Origin: Lachnospiraceae bacterium
GTDB taxonomy: Bacteria > Bacillota > Clostridia > Lachnospirales > Lachnospiraceae
Assembly: GCA_017455525.1 (NCBI GenBank)
Contig: JAFTAP010000081.1
Coordinates: 16,437 to 80,436 of the forward strand
DNA: 64,000 bases
Reading direction: 5' to 3'
This document shows positions 1-10,061 of the stretch, piece after piece (the stretch's first letter is position 1; each line of letters begins with the position of its first letter). The notes under the pieces were generated by a model. It was not told the origin of the DNA. It did not search any database and saw only the letters and a program-made list of their open reading frames with translations. The translations under genes and the position numbers were made by a program.

Positions 1-19
1 TTTTATCCCGTTTCATTTC

Positions 20-937
20 TCATTCGATATAGTCTTCATAATGCGTTGCTCTGTATCTTTTCCATAATGACTCCAAAGACACGAATCTCCTTAAAGGACT
101 GTTGCTAATCCACGCATACCATTCATCAATCATTTTAGATTTTTCATAACTGATTGTATCGTAGCTCTTAGCTGCCCATCTCAGGATTCCTTCATCCGTG
201 GAGTCACCTATCACTATTCTCGCAGGTCTTAGGGTTCTTAATCTTCTTGTGGCATACATTCCCGGATAGTGCCTCATTACGTAGTTCCCATAAGTCTCAA
301 ACTCGCTGAACCCACTCGTTCTCAAGAATGTCCACGGTATAGCGTATAATATTTTCTCCCAGAAATACACTCCCGCAAGACTGTCATTCGCTTCAATATC
401 CTTTATCAGTTCACGCATGACCTTCGTGCTTATGACCATGTGCTCAGCTATGAAGGACAACGGTTCTTCTTTATCTAATCCCATGAGCCGCATTAAAGTA
501 TAAAAATATGGTCTATGATATTCATTCTTCAAATCAAAGACCGGTCTGCCTGAAGCTTCAAATAAACTAATCTCCGATAATGGAATGGTGTCAGCGTCCC
601 ATAACACATACCATTCATCCTCGCAGGACAAGGAATACGCCATCTTTAGGAACTGCTGGAAGTACCATCCCGCCCGCTCTGCGTTTCCTGAACGGGCAAG
701 GATTATACTCTTCACGGACTCAATCGTTAAGCCGTTTGCTATGCTGTCCTCACGATAATATTCTAGGTCACTCAAGCATCTTTCTTGAATCATCGCCTTA
801 GCTTCATCGCTGCATACTATGACCATTCTTCTGTGATGAATGTTCCGAATTATAATCGGGATGTTCGATATGGCAATATCCGCATCCTTAAGATGCAGCG
901 GTATCACAATATCAGTCTTATTTTGCGTGTTTTCCAT
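20..937 (-). CDS. DUF6492-like glycosyltransferase
   Basis: A soluble protein of 305 residues with no signal peptide or membrane segment. The stretch AGWYFQQFLKMAYS followed by WDADTIPL near residues 88-118 is the donor-site pattern (DxD-like WDAD) of the DUF6492 family, predicted GT-A glycosyltransferases of surface polysaccharide loci. The middle carries the aromatic stretch HRPYFYTLMRL and the C-terminal third is basic. It is the most distal glycan gene visible and its stop lies only 20 bases from the window edge, so the operon probably continues. The sugar transferred cannot be read from the sequence. The family call rests on remembered motif resemblance; that it is a real gene is very likely. 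Confidence 0.8.
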   Translation of the reverse strand: MENTQNKTDIVIPLHLKDADIAISNIPIIIRNIHHRRMVIVCSDEAKAMIQERCLSDLEYYREDSIANGLTIESVKSIILARSGNAERAGWYFQQFLKMAYSLSCEDEWYVLWDADTIPLSEISLFEASGRPVFDLKNEYHRPYFYTLMRLMGLDKEEPLSFIAEHMVISTKVMRELIKDIEANDSLAGVYFWEKILYAIPWTFLRTSGFSEFETYGNYVMRHYPGMYATRRLRTLRPARIVIGDSTDEGILRWAAKSYDTISYEKSKMIDEWYAWISNSPLRRFVSLESLWKRYRATHYEDYIE

Positions 938-945
938 TGACTTGC

Positions 946-2041
946 TCAGTAAAAGAAAAGGTCTGTCTGATGAATGTCTTTCTCCCCCATAACTTCGGGA
1001 TAAGTCCTAAGCTCTCGGATATCGTGCTCTCTCTTGACGGCTTCTCTCACCTCTCTGAAGTCAACGAAACGCTTGTACACGCTTCCCATATCTTCAAGGT
1101 ATCGTTCCCATGTACCCTGTCTTCTGTATATATGCGGATTAAACTCCTGCCATATAGGTATCCTTTTAGAATTGAGCGTGTCCATTGCCCCATGAAGCGC
1201 ATTTGCCTCGTATCCTTCCGTATCAATCCAGATGTGGCTTATTTCATTCGATGTTATCGCCTTCTCCTTCAAGTATTCATCCAATGTGCATAGCTTCACG
1301 TCATACGTCTCAGTTGTCTTACTCTCCTGTATATTACTTCCTCCTGAATTAAACGAAAAATAGCGATAATTCGCCCCCCATTTTCGTCCGAAAGCCCCAT
1401 CCATTCCGCAGTGACTCCATCCATCCGATTCATTATGATATTGGCTCTGAACAAATCGAAATTCTCCCTGCCCGGCTCAAATCCTATCACTTTAAGCCCA
1501 GGAACTTTTTCTTTGACATAAATCGACGTCGTGCCTATATTCGCTCCTATGTCAATAAATATTCCTCCTGTGGCTTTACAATAGTCTCCTGACGTTGACT
1601 TAAAAAAGAAATCTATTTCTTCTTTTGCCCAGTTCTCGCCCGTATGATACATCATCATTGGTATTACCGTGTCTCTGCTGTCAGCTATGTATGTAATGCC
1701 CTCATCCGTCAACACTGACTGCGTCGGAACTCTCGTATCCAGCTCCTGCGATATCAGCAGCAACCATTCCGTGTTCGTCCTGATTTTATGCTTTATGCCT
1801 TCGTAGTTCTGCAAGCTCGTTAAATGCTCCATGATTTCATCATGATAGCGATCCGATGCGATTATAAGATAATCAAAATCCGATTCTTTATATCCGTGCT
1901 TTTTATTACATTCATCCCATGAAAGAGCCCGTTGTCTACTTCTGAGCGAACAAAGTAAACAATGTCCACTTCCTTGTAATAGCTCATCATGTGCAGTATA
2001 GTCTCAGCCCATTTGCCTGTCCCGTATATCGCGCACTTCAT
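946..2041 (-). pseudogene. FkbM-family methyltransferase, two frameshifts
   Basis: Read through two one-base shifts, this is one gene. It starts at 2041, overlapping the upstream stop as ATGA, with an N-terminal module beginning MKCAIYGTGKWAE. The frame is lost at a coding-strand A5 run (1900-1904), where one extra A restores the reading into DFDYLIIASDRYHDEI. The FkbM-type methyltransferase core follows (FIDIGANIGTTSIY, then VIGFEPGRENFDLF). It is broken again at a G6 run (1374-1379), where a seventh G restores the reading into NYRYFSFNSGGSN and the conserved HIWIDTEGYEANAL. FkbM proteins are SAM-dependent O-methyltransferases acting on sugars. Two independent lesions fit decay, phase variation at the G tract, or sequencing error; the A5 run is short for slippage. 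Confidence 0.85.
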
Positions 2042-3108
2042 ATCATGTCCTTTACTCTCAAGCTTATCGGTTCCATTCCTTCCACGGTGACGATTCTCTC
2101 GTCTGATATATTTACATTCGTCTTAAGGTCGATCAGGATGCTCGCCGACAATTCCTCATTGCATGTCGCCACTATTATGTAATCGAACTCCAGATCCTTT
2201 AGTGATGAGGGTGGCAATACCCCTCTTTGCTTCGCATAGTTCTTGTCGACCGTTGCCACGAGCCGGCAATAGTTGCCGTTAGCAATCTGTACCCTGAAAT
2301 CACGGCCTACATTGCCTGCGCCGTATAAAACTACTCTCGATGACTTCTCTATCCTGTCGTATGGAAAAAGATATAGCTTCCTTACGTATTTCAGTTCCTC
2401 TGCATAGCTCTCATGCGAAAATTCTTCTATCGAATCATTGATTATCTGACCATTCTCTAAAGAGCCGACATGGAAATACGAGCCATAATCAAAAAGCCCG
2501 TTCCCACTATGATCCCCAATGAAACCTATGTGCTGTACATAGCTTCTCTCCGTAGTAAATATGCGGATACCCTCTTCCTGTAGGAACCTGCTCCACTCCC
2601 AATCAATCCCTCTCTCGGCATGGATTGTTCTACTTGCACAGATTGCCTCAATAATCTCCCTGCTAAAAAAAGTTCCTGCGCAGCCTATGGCTTCTTTTTC
2701 AACCAAGCCATTACCTACAGATTTTCCCGGGTGCTGCTTAGTGTTGAACAGTGACAGTACGCCGTCCGTCTCTCCTATCTTGGAAACAGCGACCTCCATC
2801 CAGTCTGCCGAGAAAATCAGATCAGAATCCGCATTGAACAGATAATCTCCGCCATTCTCTAAGAAATCGTGATACATATACTCCGCATTCAGATCCGCCC
2901 CTTTATTCCTGTCATGGCGGATAATGCTTACCGCTTCAGGAAATATCTCCCTCAAAGTTTCGGCATCATATTCGGTAGAGCAGTCATCATAAACCTTTAT
3001 CTCATAAGGAAACGGTTTTTCCGACAAAGATAGCGATAATGCCATCCGCTTCAATAACTCCATACGATTCCATGTAGTTATTCCTATAGTGATCAACTCC
3101 TGATTCAT
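2038..3108 (-). CDS. GT2 glycosyltransferase with C-terminal YGAG module
   Basis: The N-terminal part is a family 2 glycosyltransferase of GT-A fold: ITIGITTWNRMELLKRM at the start, KVYDDCST near residue 40 and the metal-binding FNADSDLIF near residue 96. From about residue 260 a separate Rossmann-like module begins with VVLYGAGNVGRDF, continues with ATVDKNYAKQRG and ends in DFDYIIVATCNEE. That module recurs on ten other proteins of this locus. The first half is likely the transferase; the module may bind a nucleotide-linked ligand, which is inference. It overlaps the next gene by four bases. Confidence 0.88.
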   Translation of the reverse strand: MNQELITIGITTWNRMELLKRMALSLSLSEKPFPYEIKVYDDCSTEYDAETLREIFPEAVSIIRHDRNKGADLNAEYMYHDFLENGGDYLFNADSDLIFSADWMEVAVSKIGETDGVLSLFNTKQHPGKSVGNGLVEKEAIGCAGTFFSREIIEAICASRTIHAERGIDWEWSRFLQEEGIRIFTTERSYVQHIGFIGDHSGNGLFDYGSYFHVGSLENGQIINDSIEEFSHESYAEELKYVRKLYLFPYDRIEKSSRVVLYGAGNVGRDFRVQIANGNYCRLVATVDKNYAKQRGVLPPSSLKDLEFDYIIVATCNEELSASILIDLKTNVNISDERIVTVEGMEPISLRVKDMI

Positions 3109-3110
3109 GA

Positions 3111-4223
3111 CTATATCGATATTCCTTTCCGATTCAGAACTTCCGTCCTTATGTCTTTAAGGATTGTCCCGATTGTCACATAGCGTAAATCAGGGTTCCC
3201 GATTTCCTCAATCTGCGAAACAACCTCGTCGCTTTTATCCATAATAGCAATCACTACGTCCCGCTTCCCTTTCCCAAGATAACATGGTGAATTTACAGGG
3301 CATCCTGAAATTGTCTTGCCCCATCTTCCGTTATCATTATCAATAAAAGCTTCCACTTCGTATCCTATCTTATCTAAAGCCTCTCCTATTTCCCTTCCCC
3401 ACCTACCGCATCCGAATATACAAACTTTCCTGCCGACATATTCGCTTAACACTATCTCCAATATACCATCGTTTCTTTCAATCGCTTCATTGTAGCACTC
3501 TTCGTCTATTTTTTTCTCCCCATACTCCAGGATACTTGCTTCATCCGATGAATAACCGGCATACATTTTCCTTACTCGCTGGCTTTCCACGGCAGTGGCA
3601 ATTCGTTCAGTACAGCTTATTCCTTCTGCACGGAAATTAACCCATAGCTGATCAACTATTTTGAAGCGTACTCCTTGTGTATAGAAGCGAAGAAGCAAAT
3701 CATAATCAGCAGCTATCCTGTAGCCGGTATCGAACGCCCCACGCTCTTTGTAAACACTGTTCCTTACAAATACCGCCGGATGCATGAATGGAAAATAATA
3801 CCATATCTTTTCTATGGAATCCTTATGACTCCGCCCAATGACTTCACCGTTTTTTATTATGTTTCCTTGTCCGCATACAATGTCAATTGAGGCCTCGTCA
3901 TTTGTAAATTCGCCCACCGCATTTTTTATGGCATCTTTCTCGTACCAGTCATCGCTGTTTATTATCCCGATTATTTCACCTGATGCGGCTTTTATGCCTT
4001 TATTCATCGCATCATATATTCCTTTATCATCTTCCCTGATATAAATAGATATGCTATCTGAATATTTCTTTATAATATCCCCTGTCCCATCAGTGGAATT
4101 ACCATCTATGATAATATATTCGATACTGCCATAGGACTGCTCCGCCACGCTTCGTATTGTCTGCTCTATAGTCCTCTCACCATTTTTTACTACAGTGATG
4201 ATGGAAACTCTTGGATTAACCAT
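3111..4223 (-). CDS. GT2 glycosyltransferase with C-terminal YGAG-like module
   Basis: The start at 4223 (MVNPRVSIITVVKNGE) is preferred over a longer reading from 4313, because it begins just after the upstream stop (4234) and at the conserved first strand of the GT2 fold. Family 2 features: SIITVVKNGERTIEQTI, IDGNSTDGT and IINSDDWYEKDA (DD metal site). A C-terminal module starts with VCIFGCGRWGREIGEAL and includes FIDNDNGRWG; it is a variant of the YGAG module found elsewhere here. The gene is cytosolic. A role in adding one sugar of the locus glycan is inferred from family and context. Confidence 0.87.
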   Translation of the reverse strand: MVNPRVSIITVVKNGERTIEQTIRSVAEQSYGSIEYIIIDGNSTDGTGDIIKKYSDSISIYIREDDKGIYDAMNKGIKAASGEIIGIINSDDWYEKDAIKNAVGEFTNDEASIDIVCGQGNIIKNGEVIGRSHKDSIEKIWYYFPFMHPAVFVRNSVYKERGAFDTGYRIAADYDLLLRFYTQGVRFKIVDQLWVNFRAEGISCTERIATAVESQRVRKMYAGYSSDEASILEYGEKKIDEECYNEAIERNDGILEIVLSEYVGRKVCIFGCGRWGREIGEALDKIGYEVEAFIDNDNGRWGKTISGCPVNSPCYLGKGKRDVVIAIMDKSDEVVSQIEEIGNPDLRYVTIGTILKDIRTEVLNRKGISI

Positions 4224-4233
4224 ATTTTTCAAA

Positions 4234-5421
4234 TCAAGACTCTTTGACCAGCCATAAGCTCCCGCCCCTATCAGATAGCTCCGGATGTTTGTCGATGCAC
4301 TCCTCTGATTCATGAGTCATGCCTGTTTTTTGCAGCATATCTCCAAAGTACATAATACGGTAAGCTGAGCCTCCCGAAAGCAGAGCCCTTACTAAGTACG
4401 CCTCATTATATGCTCTGCCCTGCCTTAGCCAATCCACAGGATAGGTAAAGGGATAAAACATATCATGTATATGAATCATCACGCCTTTTTTCAATCTTGG
4501 TAATATTCTGAAGTACTCATACGGAATATCGCCTCCGCTCCTAACGACATGAGAAGAATCAATAAATAAGACATCACCCTGTTCCAGACAATCAAAATAA
4601 TCCAACGGAACATTTTGAACATAATCCTCGATTATTTCCATCTTCGTTCTATCGCCCTCTTTTATGCTACCCATAAGCCTATCCGGAAATGGTTCTATGC
4701 AGGAAATCCTAAGGTCATAGTCCAGCCTGTATTCATCTGCGTCAAGCATAACGCATGTAGACCATCCGCTCCCTATCTCGATAATCCTATTAGGCTTGAA
4801 ATCAATAATAACCCTATATAATGCTAAAGCGTCACAGCATCCAAACATGGAATTGCCTACATTATATCTTGCTTTTCCTTCTTTATAGGTCATATCAAAA
4901 AAGTCATCGGAAAGCTCCTCCATACGTCTCCAAAACCCTATCTGTCTTTCTAAATTCGTATCTATATCCTCTAGTGTATCCCCCTGCACCGTGTTTTCCC
5001 AAAAACGCAAGTCTTTAGCCTGCATGAATGGCGACTCATAATGGTTGAAAGGAAAGCTTGCACTATATGAAAAATTCTCTCCCGCATCATCCGGCAACAT
5101 ATAAGTCAGTTTCTTAAATAACTGTATGCCTATAATAGTCTTATATTTATCCTTAAAAAAAACACGAGCATAATCCTCTGCGATGTCAGCCGTGATTATC
5201 AATACGGTATCCGAATGCTCCTCATCGACTTTCTCGGGCGATACTATCTTTAATTCATAAAACTGCCCCACCTTATACTTATCTATAATAGTAATAATAG
5301 GAATATCTGCTTTTTTTAGCCAAAGATAAACCTCGTCAGCACATTTCCCTGCTCCGTATAATGTCACCCCCCCATTTTTCATTTTATATATAAGTTTTAT
5401 AAAATCACTCAAAGAATTCAT
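4234..5421 (-). CDS. Class I SAM methyltransferase with N-terminal YGAG module
   Basis: Residues 1-90 form the recurring module (VTLYGAGKCADEVYLWL, IIDKYKVGQFYE, DTVLIITAD). The rest resembles the Methyltransf_24-like class I SAM fold: NRIIEIGSGWSTCVML is the SAM-binding glycine loop, DVLFIDSSHVV a later acidic strand, and GVMIHIHDMF the end of the core. The N-terminus contains a coding-strand G7 tract (5367-5373, Gly-Gly-Val codons) in the intact phase; gaining or losing one base would truncate the protein after about 20 residues. Probably methylates a sugar intermediate; the substrate is unknown. Confidence 0.85.
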   Translation of the reverse strand: MNSLSDFIKLIYKMKNGGVTLYGAGKCADEVYLWLKKADIPIITIIDKYKVGQFYELKIVSPEKVDEEHSDTVLIITADIAEDYARVFFKDKYKTIIGIQLFKKLTYMLPDDAGENFSYSASFPFNHYESPFMQAKDLRFWENTVQGDTLEDIDTNLERQIGFWRRMEELSDDFFDMTYKEGKARYNVGNSMFGCCDALALYRVIIDFKPNRIIEIGSGWSTCVMLDADEYRLDYDLRISCIEPFPDRLMGSIKEGDRTKMEIIEDYVQNVPLDYFDCLEQGDVLFIDSSHVVRSGGDIPYEYFRILPRLKKGVMIHIHDMFYPFTYPVDWLRQGRAYNEAYLVRALLSGGSAYRIMYFGDMLQKTGMTHESEECIDKHPELSDRGGSLWLVKES

Positions 5422-5445
5422 AATATCTGCCCTCTGCCAAATGCA

Positions 5446-6906
5446 TCATCGATACATAATCTCATATATTTCTTTGACTTTAATAGCATCGGTAAGGTAC
5501 ATATTTTCAGGAAGTACACCTTGTTTAATTAAATAGTGCTCTACTTCTTCTTGCATCAACTTTGAACCAGCGCAAATAATTCCATCCATGTCGTTTACTT
5601 TATCCATGTTGAATTCATATATATCTTTGTCAAATATAGACTCCATATCTATATTATCTTTCAATTCGGTAACAAAAATGGCTTCTGCATTAATACCGAG
5701 TTTTCGCATTATACTAAGTAAGAATAGTGCATTGATACCAGCCCCGTACAAAAAAATCCTATTATGATCGTTACAGAATTTCCTTAACCTGCTCGTTTTT
5801 TCTTTATAAATACAAGCTTTATCCAATAAGTCCTCAAATATTCTATCAAATTTAATATTAAATTCATTTTGTGTATACTTTTCTGCCTGCCTTTTGCCTT
5901 TAATTCGCATAATTTGACAGAAGTCATCATCCATCCAATATTTCTTTATTGCCGAAGCAATTTCATCAACATTACTTGGATTGAAATATATAGCTGCATC
6001 TCCTAATTGATCCGGCATCCCAAATATTCCTGATACTGCCACCGGACATCCGAGACTCATTGCTTCGATCGGCGGGATATTAGTAGGTCCAAAAAATGTC
6101 GGCATTACCAAAGCACATGCATTTTTATACAAATAGCCCATCTGCGAGTTAGAAACATATCCTAGAAATATTATTTGATTATTCAAGTTTAACTCATCAA
6201 CCAGTGCTACGGCATCGTCGTAGCCATTCATTTTACTCCCAACGAACACGCAATTAACGATTATTTTTTGTTTTCTGAGTTCACTTATAGACTTTAATAA
6301 ATTGACATGGTTCTTATGTTTCCAGAACTGCGCAGGATAAAATATATATTTATTAAATGGAATTTCTATATCCTGCTCGATCTCATTCAGATAACGAGGA
6401 ATAGCAAAAGGAAGGACGTGTATTTTCTTCTCATGATATTTACCATAGCATTCAGTGACATGCTCTAGGCCTATCTGCGAGTCCACAAGGATTCCAAATG
6501 CCTTTTCTGTGATTGAATGAAATAAATAATCTCGTGCTCTTCTCTCTCTTTCATCTCCAACTTCGGGAAATCCCGTCTCATATCTATGCATCAAATCATG
6601 TATAGGAACGACAGTCGGTGAGCAGAGTCTCTCCGACCAATTTGATTGGCAAGAGGCAAATATTAAATCACATTCCTCAGCATCTATTATTAGTTTATCT
6701 TTAATATATTGTCCAACAATCCTAATTTTCTTTATTTCAAAATTAGATAAATAATCCTCCCATTCATCAAATCTGACGAAAATAATCAATTCGTGATTTC
6801 GCTTCCTCGTGGATATATATAAAGCCTCCAACATGCTCCACGCATACTGAAAACTTCCTCCGCCATACGCAGGAAAATCTAGTATTATCCCTATTTTAAT
6901 CTTCAA
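5446..6906 (-). CDS. GT4 glycosyltransferase with C-terminal YGAG module
   Basis: A 486-residue GT-B fold protein. The N-terminus has the glycine-rich FPAYGGGSFQYAWSML. The C-terminal half of the GT domain carries NKYIFYPAQFWKHKNH and MPTFFGPTNIPPIEAMSLGCPV, the family 4 donor-binding signature with its P-x-E-A motif. From about residue 395 an extra module begins IFLYGAGINALFLLSIM. No signal peptide or hydrophobic segment is seen, so it acts in the cytoplasm. It abuts the next gene with no spacing, suggesting translational coupling. Retaining sugar transfer from a nucleotide donor is family knowledge; donor and acceptor cannot be read. Confidence 0.88.
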   Translation of the reverse strand: MKIKIGIILDFPAYGGGSFQYAWSMLEALYISTRKRNHELIIFVRFDEWEDYLSNFEIKKIRIVGQYIKDKLIIDAEECDLIFASCQSNWSERLCSPTVVPIHDLMHRYETGFPEVGDERERRARDYLFHSITEKAFGILVDSQIGLEHVTECYGKYHEKKIHVLPFAIPRYLNEIEQDIEIPFNKYIFYPAQFWKHKNHVNLLKSISELRKQKIIVNCVFVGSKMNGYDDAVALVDELNLNNQIIFLGYVSNSQMGYLYKNACALVMPTFFGPTNIPPIEAMSLGCPVAVSGIFGMPDQLGDAAIYFNPSNVDEIASAIKKYWMDDDFCQIMRIKGKRQAEKYTQNEFNIKFDRIFEDLLDKACIYKEKTSRLRKFCNDHNRIFLYGAGINALFLLSIMRKLGINAEAIFVTELKDNIDMESIFDKDIYEFNMDKVNDMDGIICAGSKLMQEEVEHYLIKQGVLPENMYLTDAIKVKEIYEIMYR

Positions 6907-7665
6907 TCACCTTGCCCTTGCAATAAAGTAACATGTCCATGAGGTAAGCTCTGGCTGCTCATTCGTATTACAGTCCAAACAATCAATTAATTCAAAATTT
7001 CTCTGTCTTAAATAATACTCCATTTCTGGCTTAAAAAAATATCTCATCTTATGCGATTCCTTAAAGCACTCAGCCTGTCCCGTACTCTTATCTACTGCTA
7101 TTATTTCATATAATACTTCCACTGTATTATTTTGATTATACATCGTGGGTATTGCGATTCTCGTAATCTCAGATCTTTCCGTCTCTGCTTTTTTTATCCT
7201 GACTTCTGGTAAATCCGTAAGACACCCAGAGCCATACCATGCATCAAAAATAAATAACCCCCCCATATCTAACATCCGCCTGGCAGATTCAAGAGCTGAT
7301 AAAACATCCGCATTTGTATTTTGATAACTCATGACATGAAACATTGATATGACAGCATCATATTTTTTATCAGAATAATATTGCCTAATGTCGTTTACAG
7401 AGAAAGAAACCTTGATATTATTTAATTGACTGTTTTCTCTTGCAACAGCTATCATTTTCTCACTCTGATCAATGCCAGTGCAGTCATATCCTAATCTTTC
7501 AAGCTCTATGTCATGCCTTCCCGTTCCGCAGCCGAAATCAATAATAGACTTTACGCCTTCTCCATATTGCATCAAAAGCTGCTGGATTACTTTAGCTTCT
7601 CCAACATAATCCTTATCCTTATAAAAAGCGTTGTAGTATTCCGCATATCTGTTAAATTCTTCCAT
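6907..7665 (-). CDS. Class I SAM-dependent methyltransferase
   Basis: 252 residues with a complete class I methyltransferase core: IIDFGCGTGRHDIELERLG (motif I), CTGIDQSEKMIAVAREN and DAVISMFHVMSYQN. A G7 coding tract lies at 7258-7264 (DMGGLFIF) in the intact phase. The gene starts 122 bases after the previous stop, one of the longer gaps in this operon; no convincing promoter or terminator was found in that gap. It lacks the YGAG module. Substrate unknown; probably a sugar or a decorated intermediate of the locus. Confidence 0.87.
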   Translation of the reverse strand: MEEFNRYAEYYNAFYKDKDYVGEAKVIQQLLMQYGEGVKSIIDFGCGTGRHDIELERLGYDCTGIDQSEKMIAVARENSQLNNIKVSFSVNDIRQYYSDKKYDAVISMFHVMSYQNTNADVLSALESARRMLDMGGLFIFDAWYGSGCLTDLPEVRIKKAETERSEITRIAIPTMYNQNNTVEVLYEIIAVDKSTGQAECFKESHKMRYFFKPEMEYYLRQRNFELIDCLDCNTNEQPELTSWTCYFIARAR

Positions 7666-7787
7666 CCTGCATCTCCCGATTGATCTGTAATTCTTTTGCT
7701 ATTCTATGTTTCTCAGAATACATATACCTGTATTTATAGTTTACTTAAATTCGACAATTTGTATCCCATAGACTCCGCTTTCTTTCA

Positions 7788-8912
7788 TTAGATCACTTTA
7801 TCATACCAGAACCAGATATATGATCTAATATAATTATCTACTGGATTCTCTGCTTCGTTTTCCGCAAAAGCATTAATGTAAGCCTTATCAGAAAATTTCA
7901 TGCCATAAAATTCCTTGACTGAAGGCAGTATTGGTACGGTAAGGCTATTCCCCATTGCCAGTTTTCCATGTGCTTCAGCTTTAATATTTAATCTTTTTAA
8001 TATTTCATCCCCTATATAGCCATATACCTCGCCCGTAAGATGCCTACACTCCGAATAGATCTGTGTGTCTCTGTAATGTTTTTTGATATAATCGGACATA
8101 GTTATGTCCCATCTTCCCAATGTTTCCCGCTTTATCATCCTTTCCATGTTGTCTTCATATAACTCTTTTAGCACCTTTTCATTATACCTGTAGCTATTCC
8201 AATATTTTCGGTACTCCATAATATTCGAACACCCCTGTTGATAGGCCTCGTCCAATACTGTATCTCTCAAAACAATAAACTGACAATCCTTAAATACATA
8301 CGCCTTACCCTCATACCGAATATTAGGATAGCACCAATAGCCTAATTCTATACAATTTGGTATAGTGATAACTTGGCATCCATCCTTTAGTCGTGGCAGA
8401 ATATATTCATCCGATAGTCTGTAGCCATATTTGTTATCTGCTTTTATGTTTTGATGTATATATACATCCGCATTATTTAAGAGATTCTCATCCAATTCCC
8501 TATTTATATTCTCATGCACCATTGGTGTAGGATATACAAAAAACCCCCCTTTTCCCCCCCATATAGCGTTTAAGTAATTTATTATCGGCGGACCATAGCA
8601 ATTCGTATTTGCTACAATAACTTTCTTACCATATAGTTGGCTCCAGAAAAAATCCTTAAATTCTGACAGTTTCCTGTACTGTAGTGCTTTCTTGATTTCA
8701 AAATAAGCATTTTTACTCGCCGCAACAATAATCTGATAACCTCTCAGCTCCTCGTTACTCAGATTTTCCAACCGCAGGATTGGCTTCCCGTGAAAATTCT
8801 CCCTGTCACTATATCTGTCTATGCAAAAAACGATCCGTGAAAACAACGCCATATTGTGATATATAAAATTCTCAGCCTCATATCCTACCCCGTACAATAT
8901 CACATACTTCAT
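7788..8912 (-). CDS. WcbI-like protein with N-terminal YGVG module
   Basis: 374 residues. The module YVILYGVGYEAENF with IDRYSDRENFHGKPI fills residues 1-95. It is followed by a WcbI-like domain starting KVIVANTNCYGPPI (the family usually has GNCQ near this point), then MVHENINREL and a C-terminal DPxHP-like region that is degenerate here. WcbI proteins occur in capsule loci and are suspected acetyltransferases or SGNH-like enzymes. Two coding-strand G tracts (C6 at 8544-8549 and C7 at 8554-8560 on plus) lie four bases apart, both in the intact phase. A paralogue is broken at 25610-26805. Confidence 0.7.
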   Translation of the reverse strand: MKYVILYGVGYEAENFIYHNMALFSRIVFCIDRYSDRENFHGKPILRLENLSNEELRGYQIIVAASKNAYFEIKKALQYRKLSEFKDFFWSQLYGKKVIVANTNCYGPPIINYLNAIWGGKGGFFVYPTPMVHENINRELDENLLNNADVYIHQNIKADNKYGYRLSDEYILPRLKDGCQVITIPNCIELGYWCYPNIRYEGKAYVFKDCQFIVLRDTVLDEAYQQGCSNIMEYRKYWNSYRYNEKVLKELYEDNMERMIKRETLGRWDITMSDYIKKHYRDTQIYSECRHLTGEVYGYIGDEILKRLNIKAEAHGKLAMGNSLTVPILPSVKEFYGMKFSDKAYINAFAENEAENPVDNYIRSYIWFWYDKVI

Positions 8913-8927
8913 TTATCTTCACTCACC

Positions 8928-10061
8928 TTATCCCAACTGGTATATGGTTTTTTTTACACTCCTAACTACCGCCTGCATCTGTTCCTCGCTTAATGCAATG
9001 CCACTAGGAATATATAACCCTTTTCTTGCTAACTTCTCGGCATTAACATATCTTTCTCCTACATAAAGCCTTTGTTTTATATATACTGGCTGCTCATGCA
9101 TACACCAAAAAAATGTTCTTGCTCCGATGCCTTCACTAGCTAGTCTCTTTACAAACTCACGATTATCCATATCAATCTCATCGTCAAGCACTAATCCATA
9201 CACCCAATATATGTTTTTTGCATAATCTGTTTCAGTAATAGGTAATTTTATTCCTTTAACTCCTGATAGTTGCTCCGTATAATATCTCCCCATTCTACGC
9301 TTCCGCTTGACAAATTCCGACAAACGTTCAAGCTGCGCCAAACCGATCGCCGCCTGGAGATTGGTAAATCTGTAGTTGTCGCTGATTTCGTCGTGAACAT
9401 AGCGCACATCCTTACGAAAACATAGATTCCGCAACATCCTGCACCTTTCTGCGAGTTTTATGTCATCCGTCACAACCATCCCGCCCTCTCCTGTAGTCAC
9501 ATGCTTGTTAGGATAGAAACTGAATATACTTATGTCACCAAAGCTGCCGCAGGGTTTCCCTTTATATGTCTGCCCTAACATTTCCGCTGCGTCTTCAATA
9601 ACCTTAATCCCATATTTTCTTGCAAGGGTAAGTATTTTATCCATTTCTACCGGCATCCCATATAAGTGAACTGCCATAATAGCCCTAGTTTTTGACGTTA
9701 TTTTATTCTCTATTTCATCAACACACATATTCCATGTATCTAAGTCGCTATCAACGAATACAGGTCTTCCGCCTAACTTAGTAACAGCCATAGCACAGGA
9801 AATGATTGTGAAAGTGGGCATAATCACCTCATCGCCCTCAGCTATACCTAGAGCCTGCACTGCCACCTCTAATGCCGCCGTCCCATTAGAGACTGCGACT
9901 CCATATTGCCTTTGCACTGTGGTACTTATTTTCTCTTCAAACTGCCTGACAAACGGTCCTTCCGAAGAAATCCATCCGGAGTCTATGCATTCACAAAGGT
10001 ATTTTTTTTCATTACCTGTCAATAAGGGTTCGTTTACTGGTATAAAATCCATAAAGATCAT
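8928..10061 (-). CDS. DegT/DnrJ/EryC1/StrS sugar aminotransferase
   Basis: A PLP-dependent sugar aminotransferase. Motifs: VSNGTAALEVAVQALGI (phosphate-binding), VIEDAAEMLGQTYKG (cofactor Asp), and FSFYPNKHVTTGEGGM with the Schiff-base lysine in YPNKH. Length (377) is normal for the family. It converts a keto-sugar nucleotide to an amino sugar, or rarely acts as a dehydratase. The upstream radical-SAM gene overlaps by four bases (ATGA). Starting at MIFMDF or three codons later (MDFIPVNEP) both fit. A second member is at 24449-25579, suggesting two amino sugars in the glycan. Confidence 0.93.
   Translation of the reverse strand: MIFMDFIPVNEPLLTGNEKKYLCECIDSGWISSEGPFVRQFEEKISTTVQRQYGVAVSNGTAALEVAVQALGIAEGDEVIMPTFTIISCAMAVTKLGGRPVFVDSDLDTWNMCVDEIENKITSKTRAIMAVHLYGMPVEMDKILTLARKYGIKVIEDAAEMLGQTYKGKPCGSFGDISIFSFYPNKHVTTGEGGMVVTDDIKLAERCRMLRNLCFRKDVRYVHDEISDNYRFTNLQAAIGLAQLERLSEFVKRKRRMGRYYTEQLSGVKGIKLPITETDYAKNIYWVYGLVLDDEIDMDNREFVKRLASEGIGARTFFWCMHEQPVYIKQRLYVGERYVNAEKLARKGLYIPSGIALSEEQMQAVVRSVKKTIYQLG

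Noticed and set aside
7666-7787. Internal promoter in the 122-base gap of the glycan operon
   Set aside because: No pair of boxes with acceptable spacing was found on the minus strand, only AT-rich sequence.
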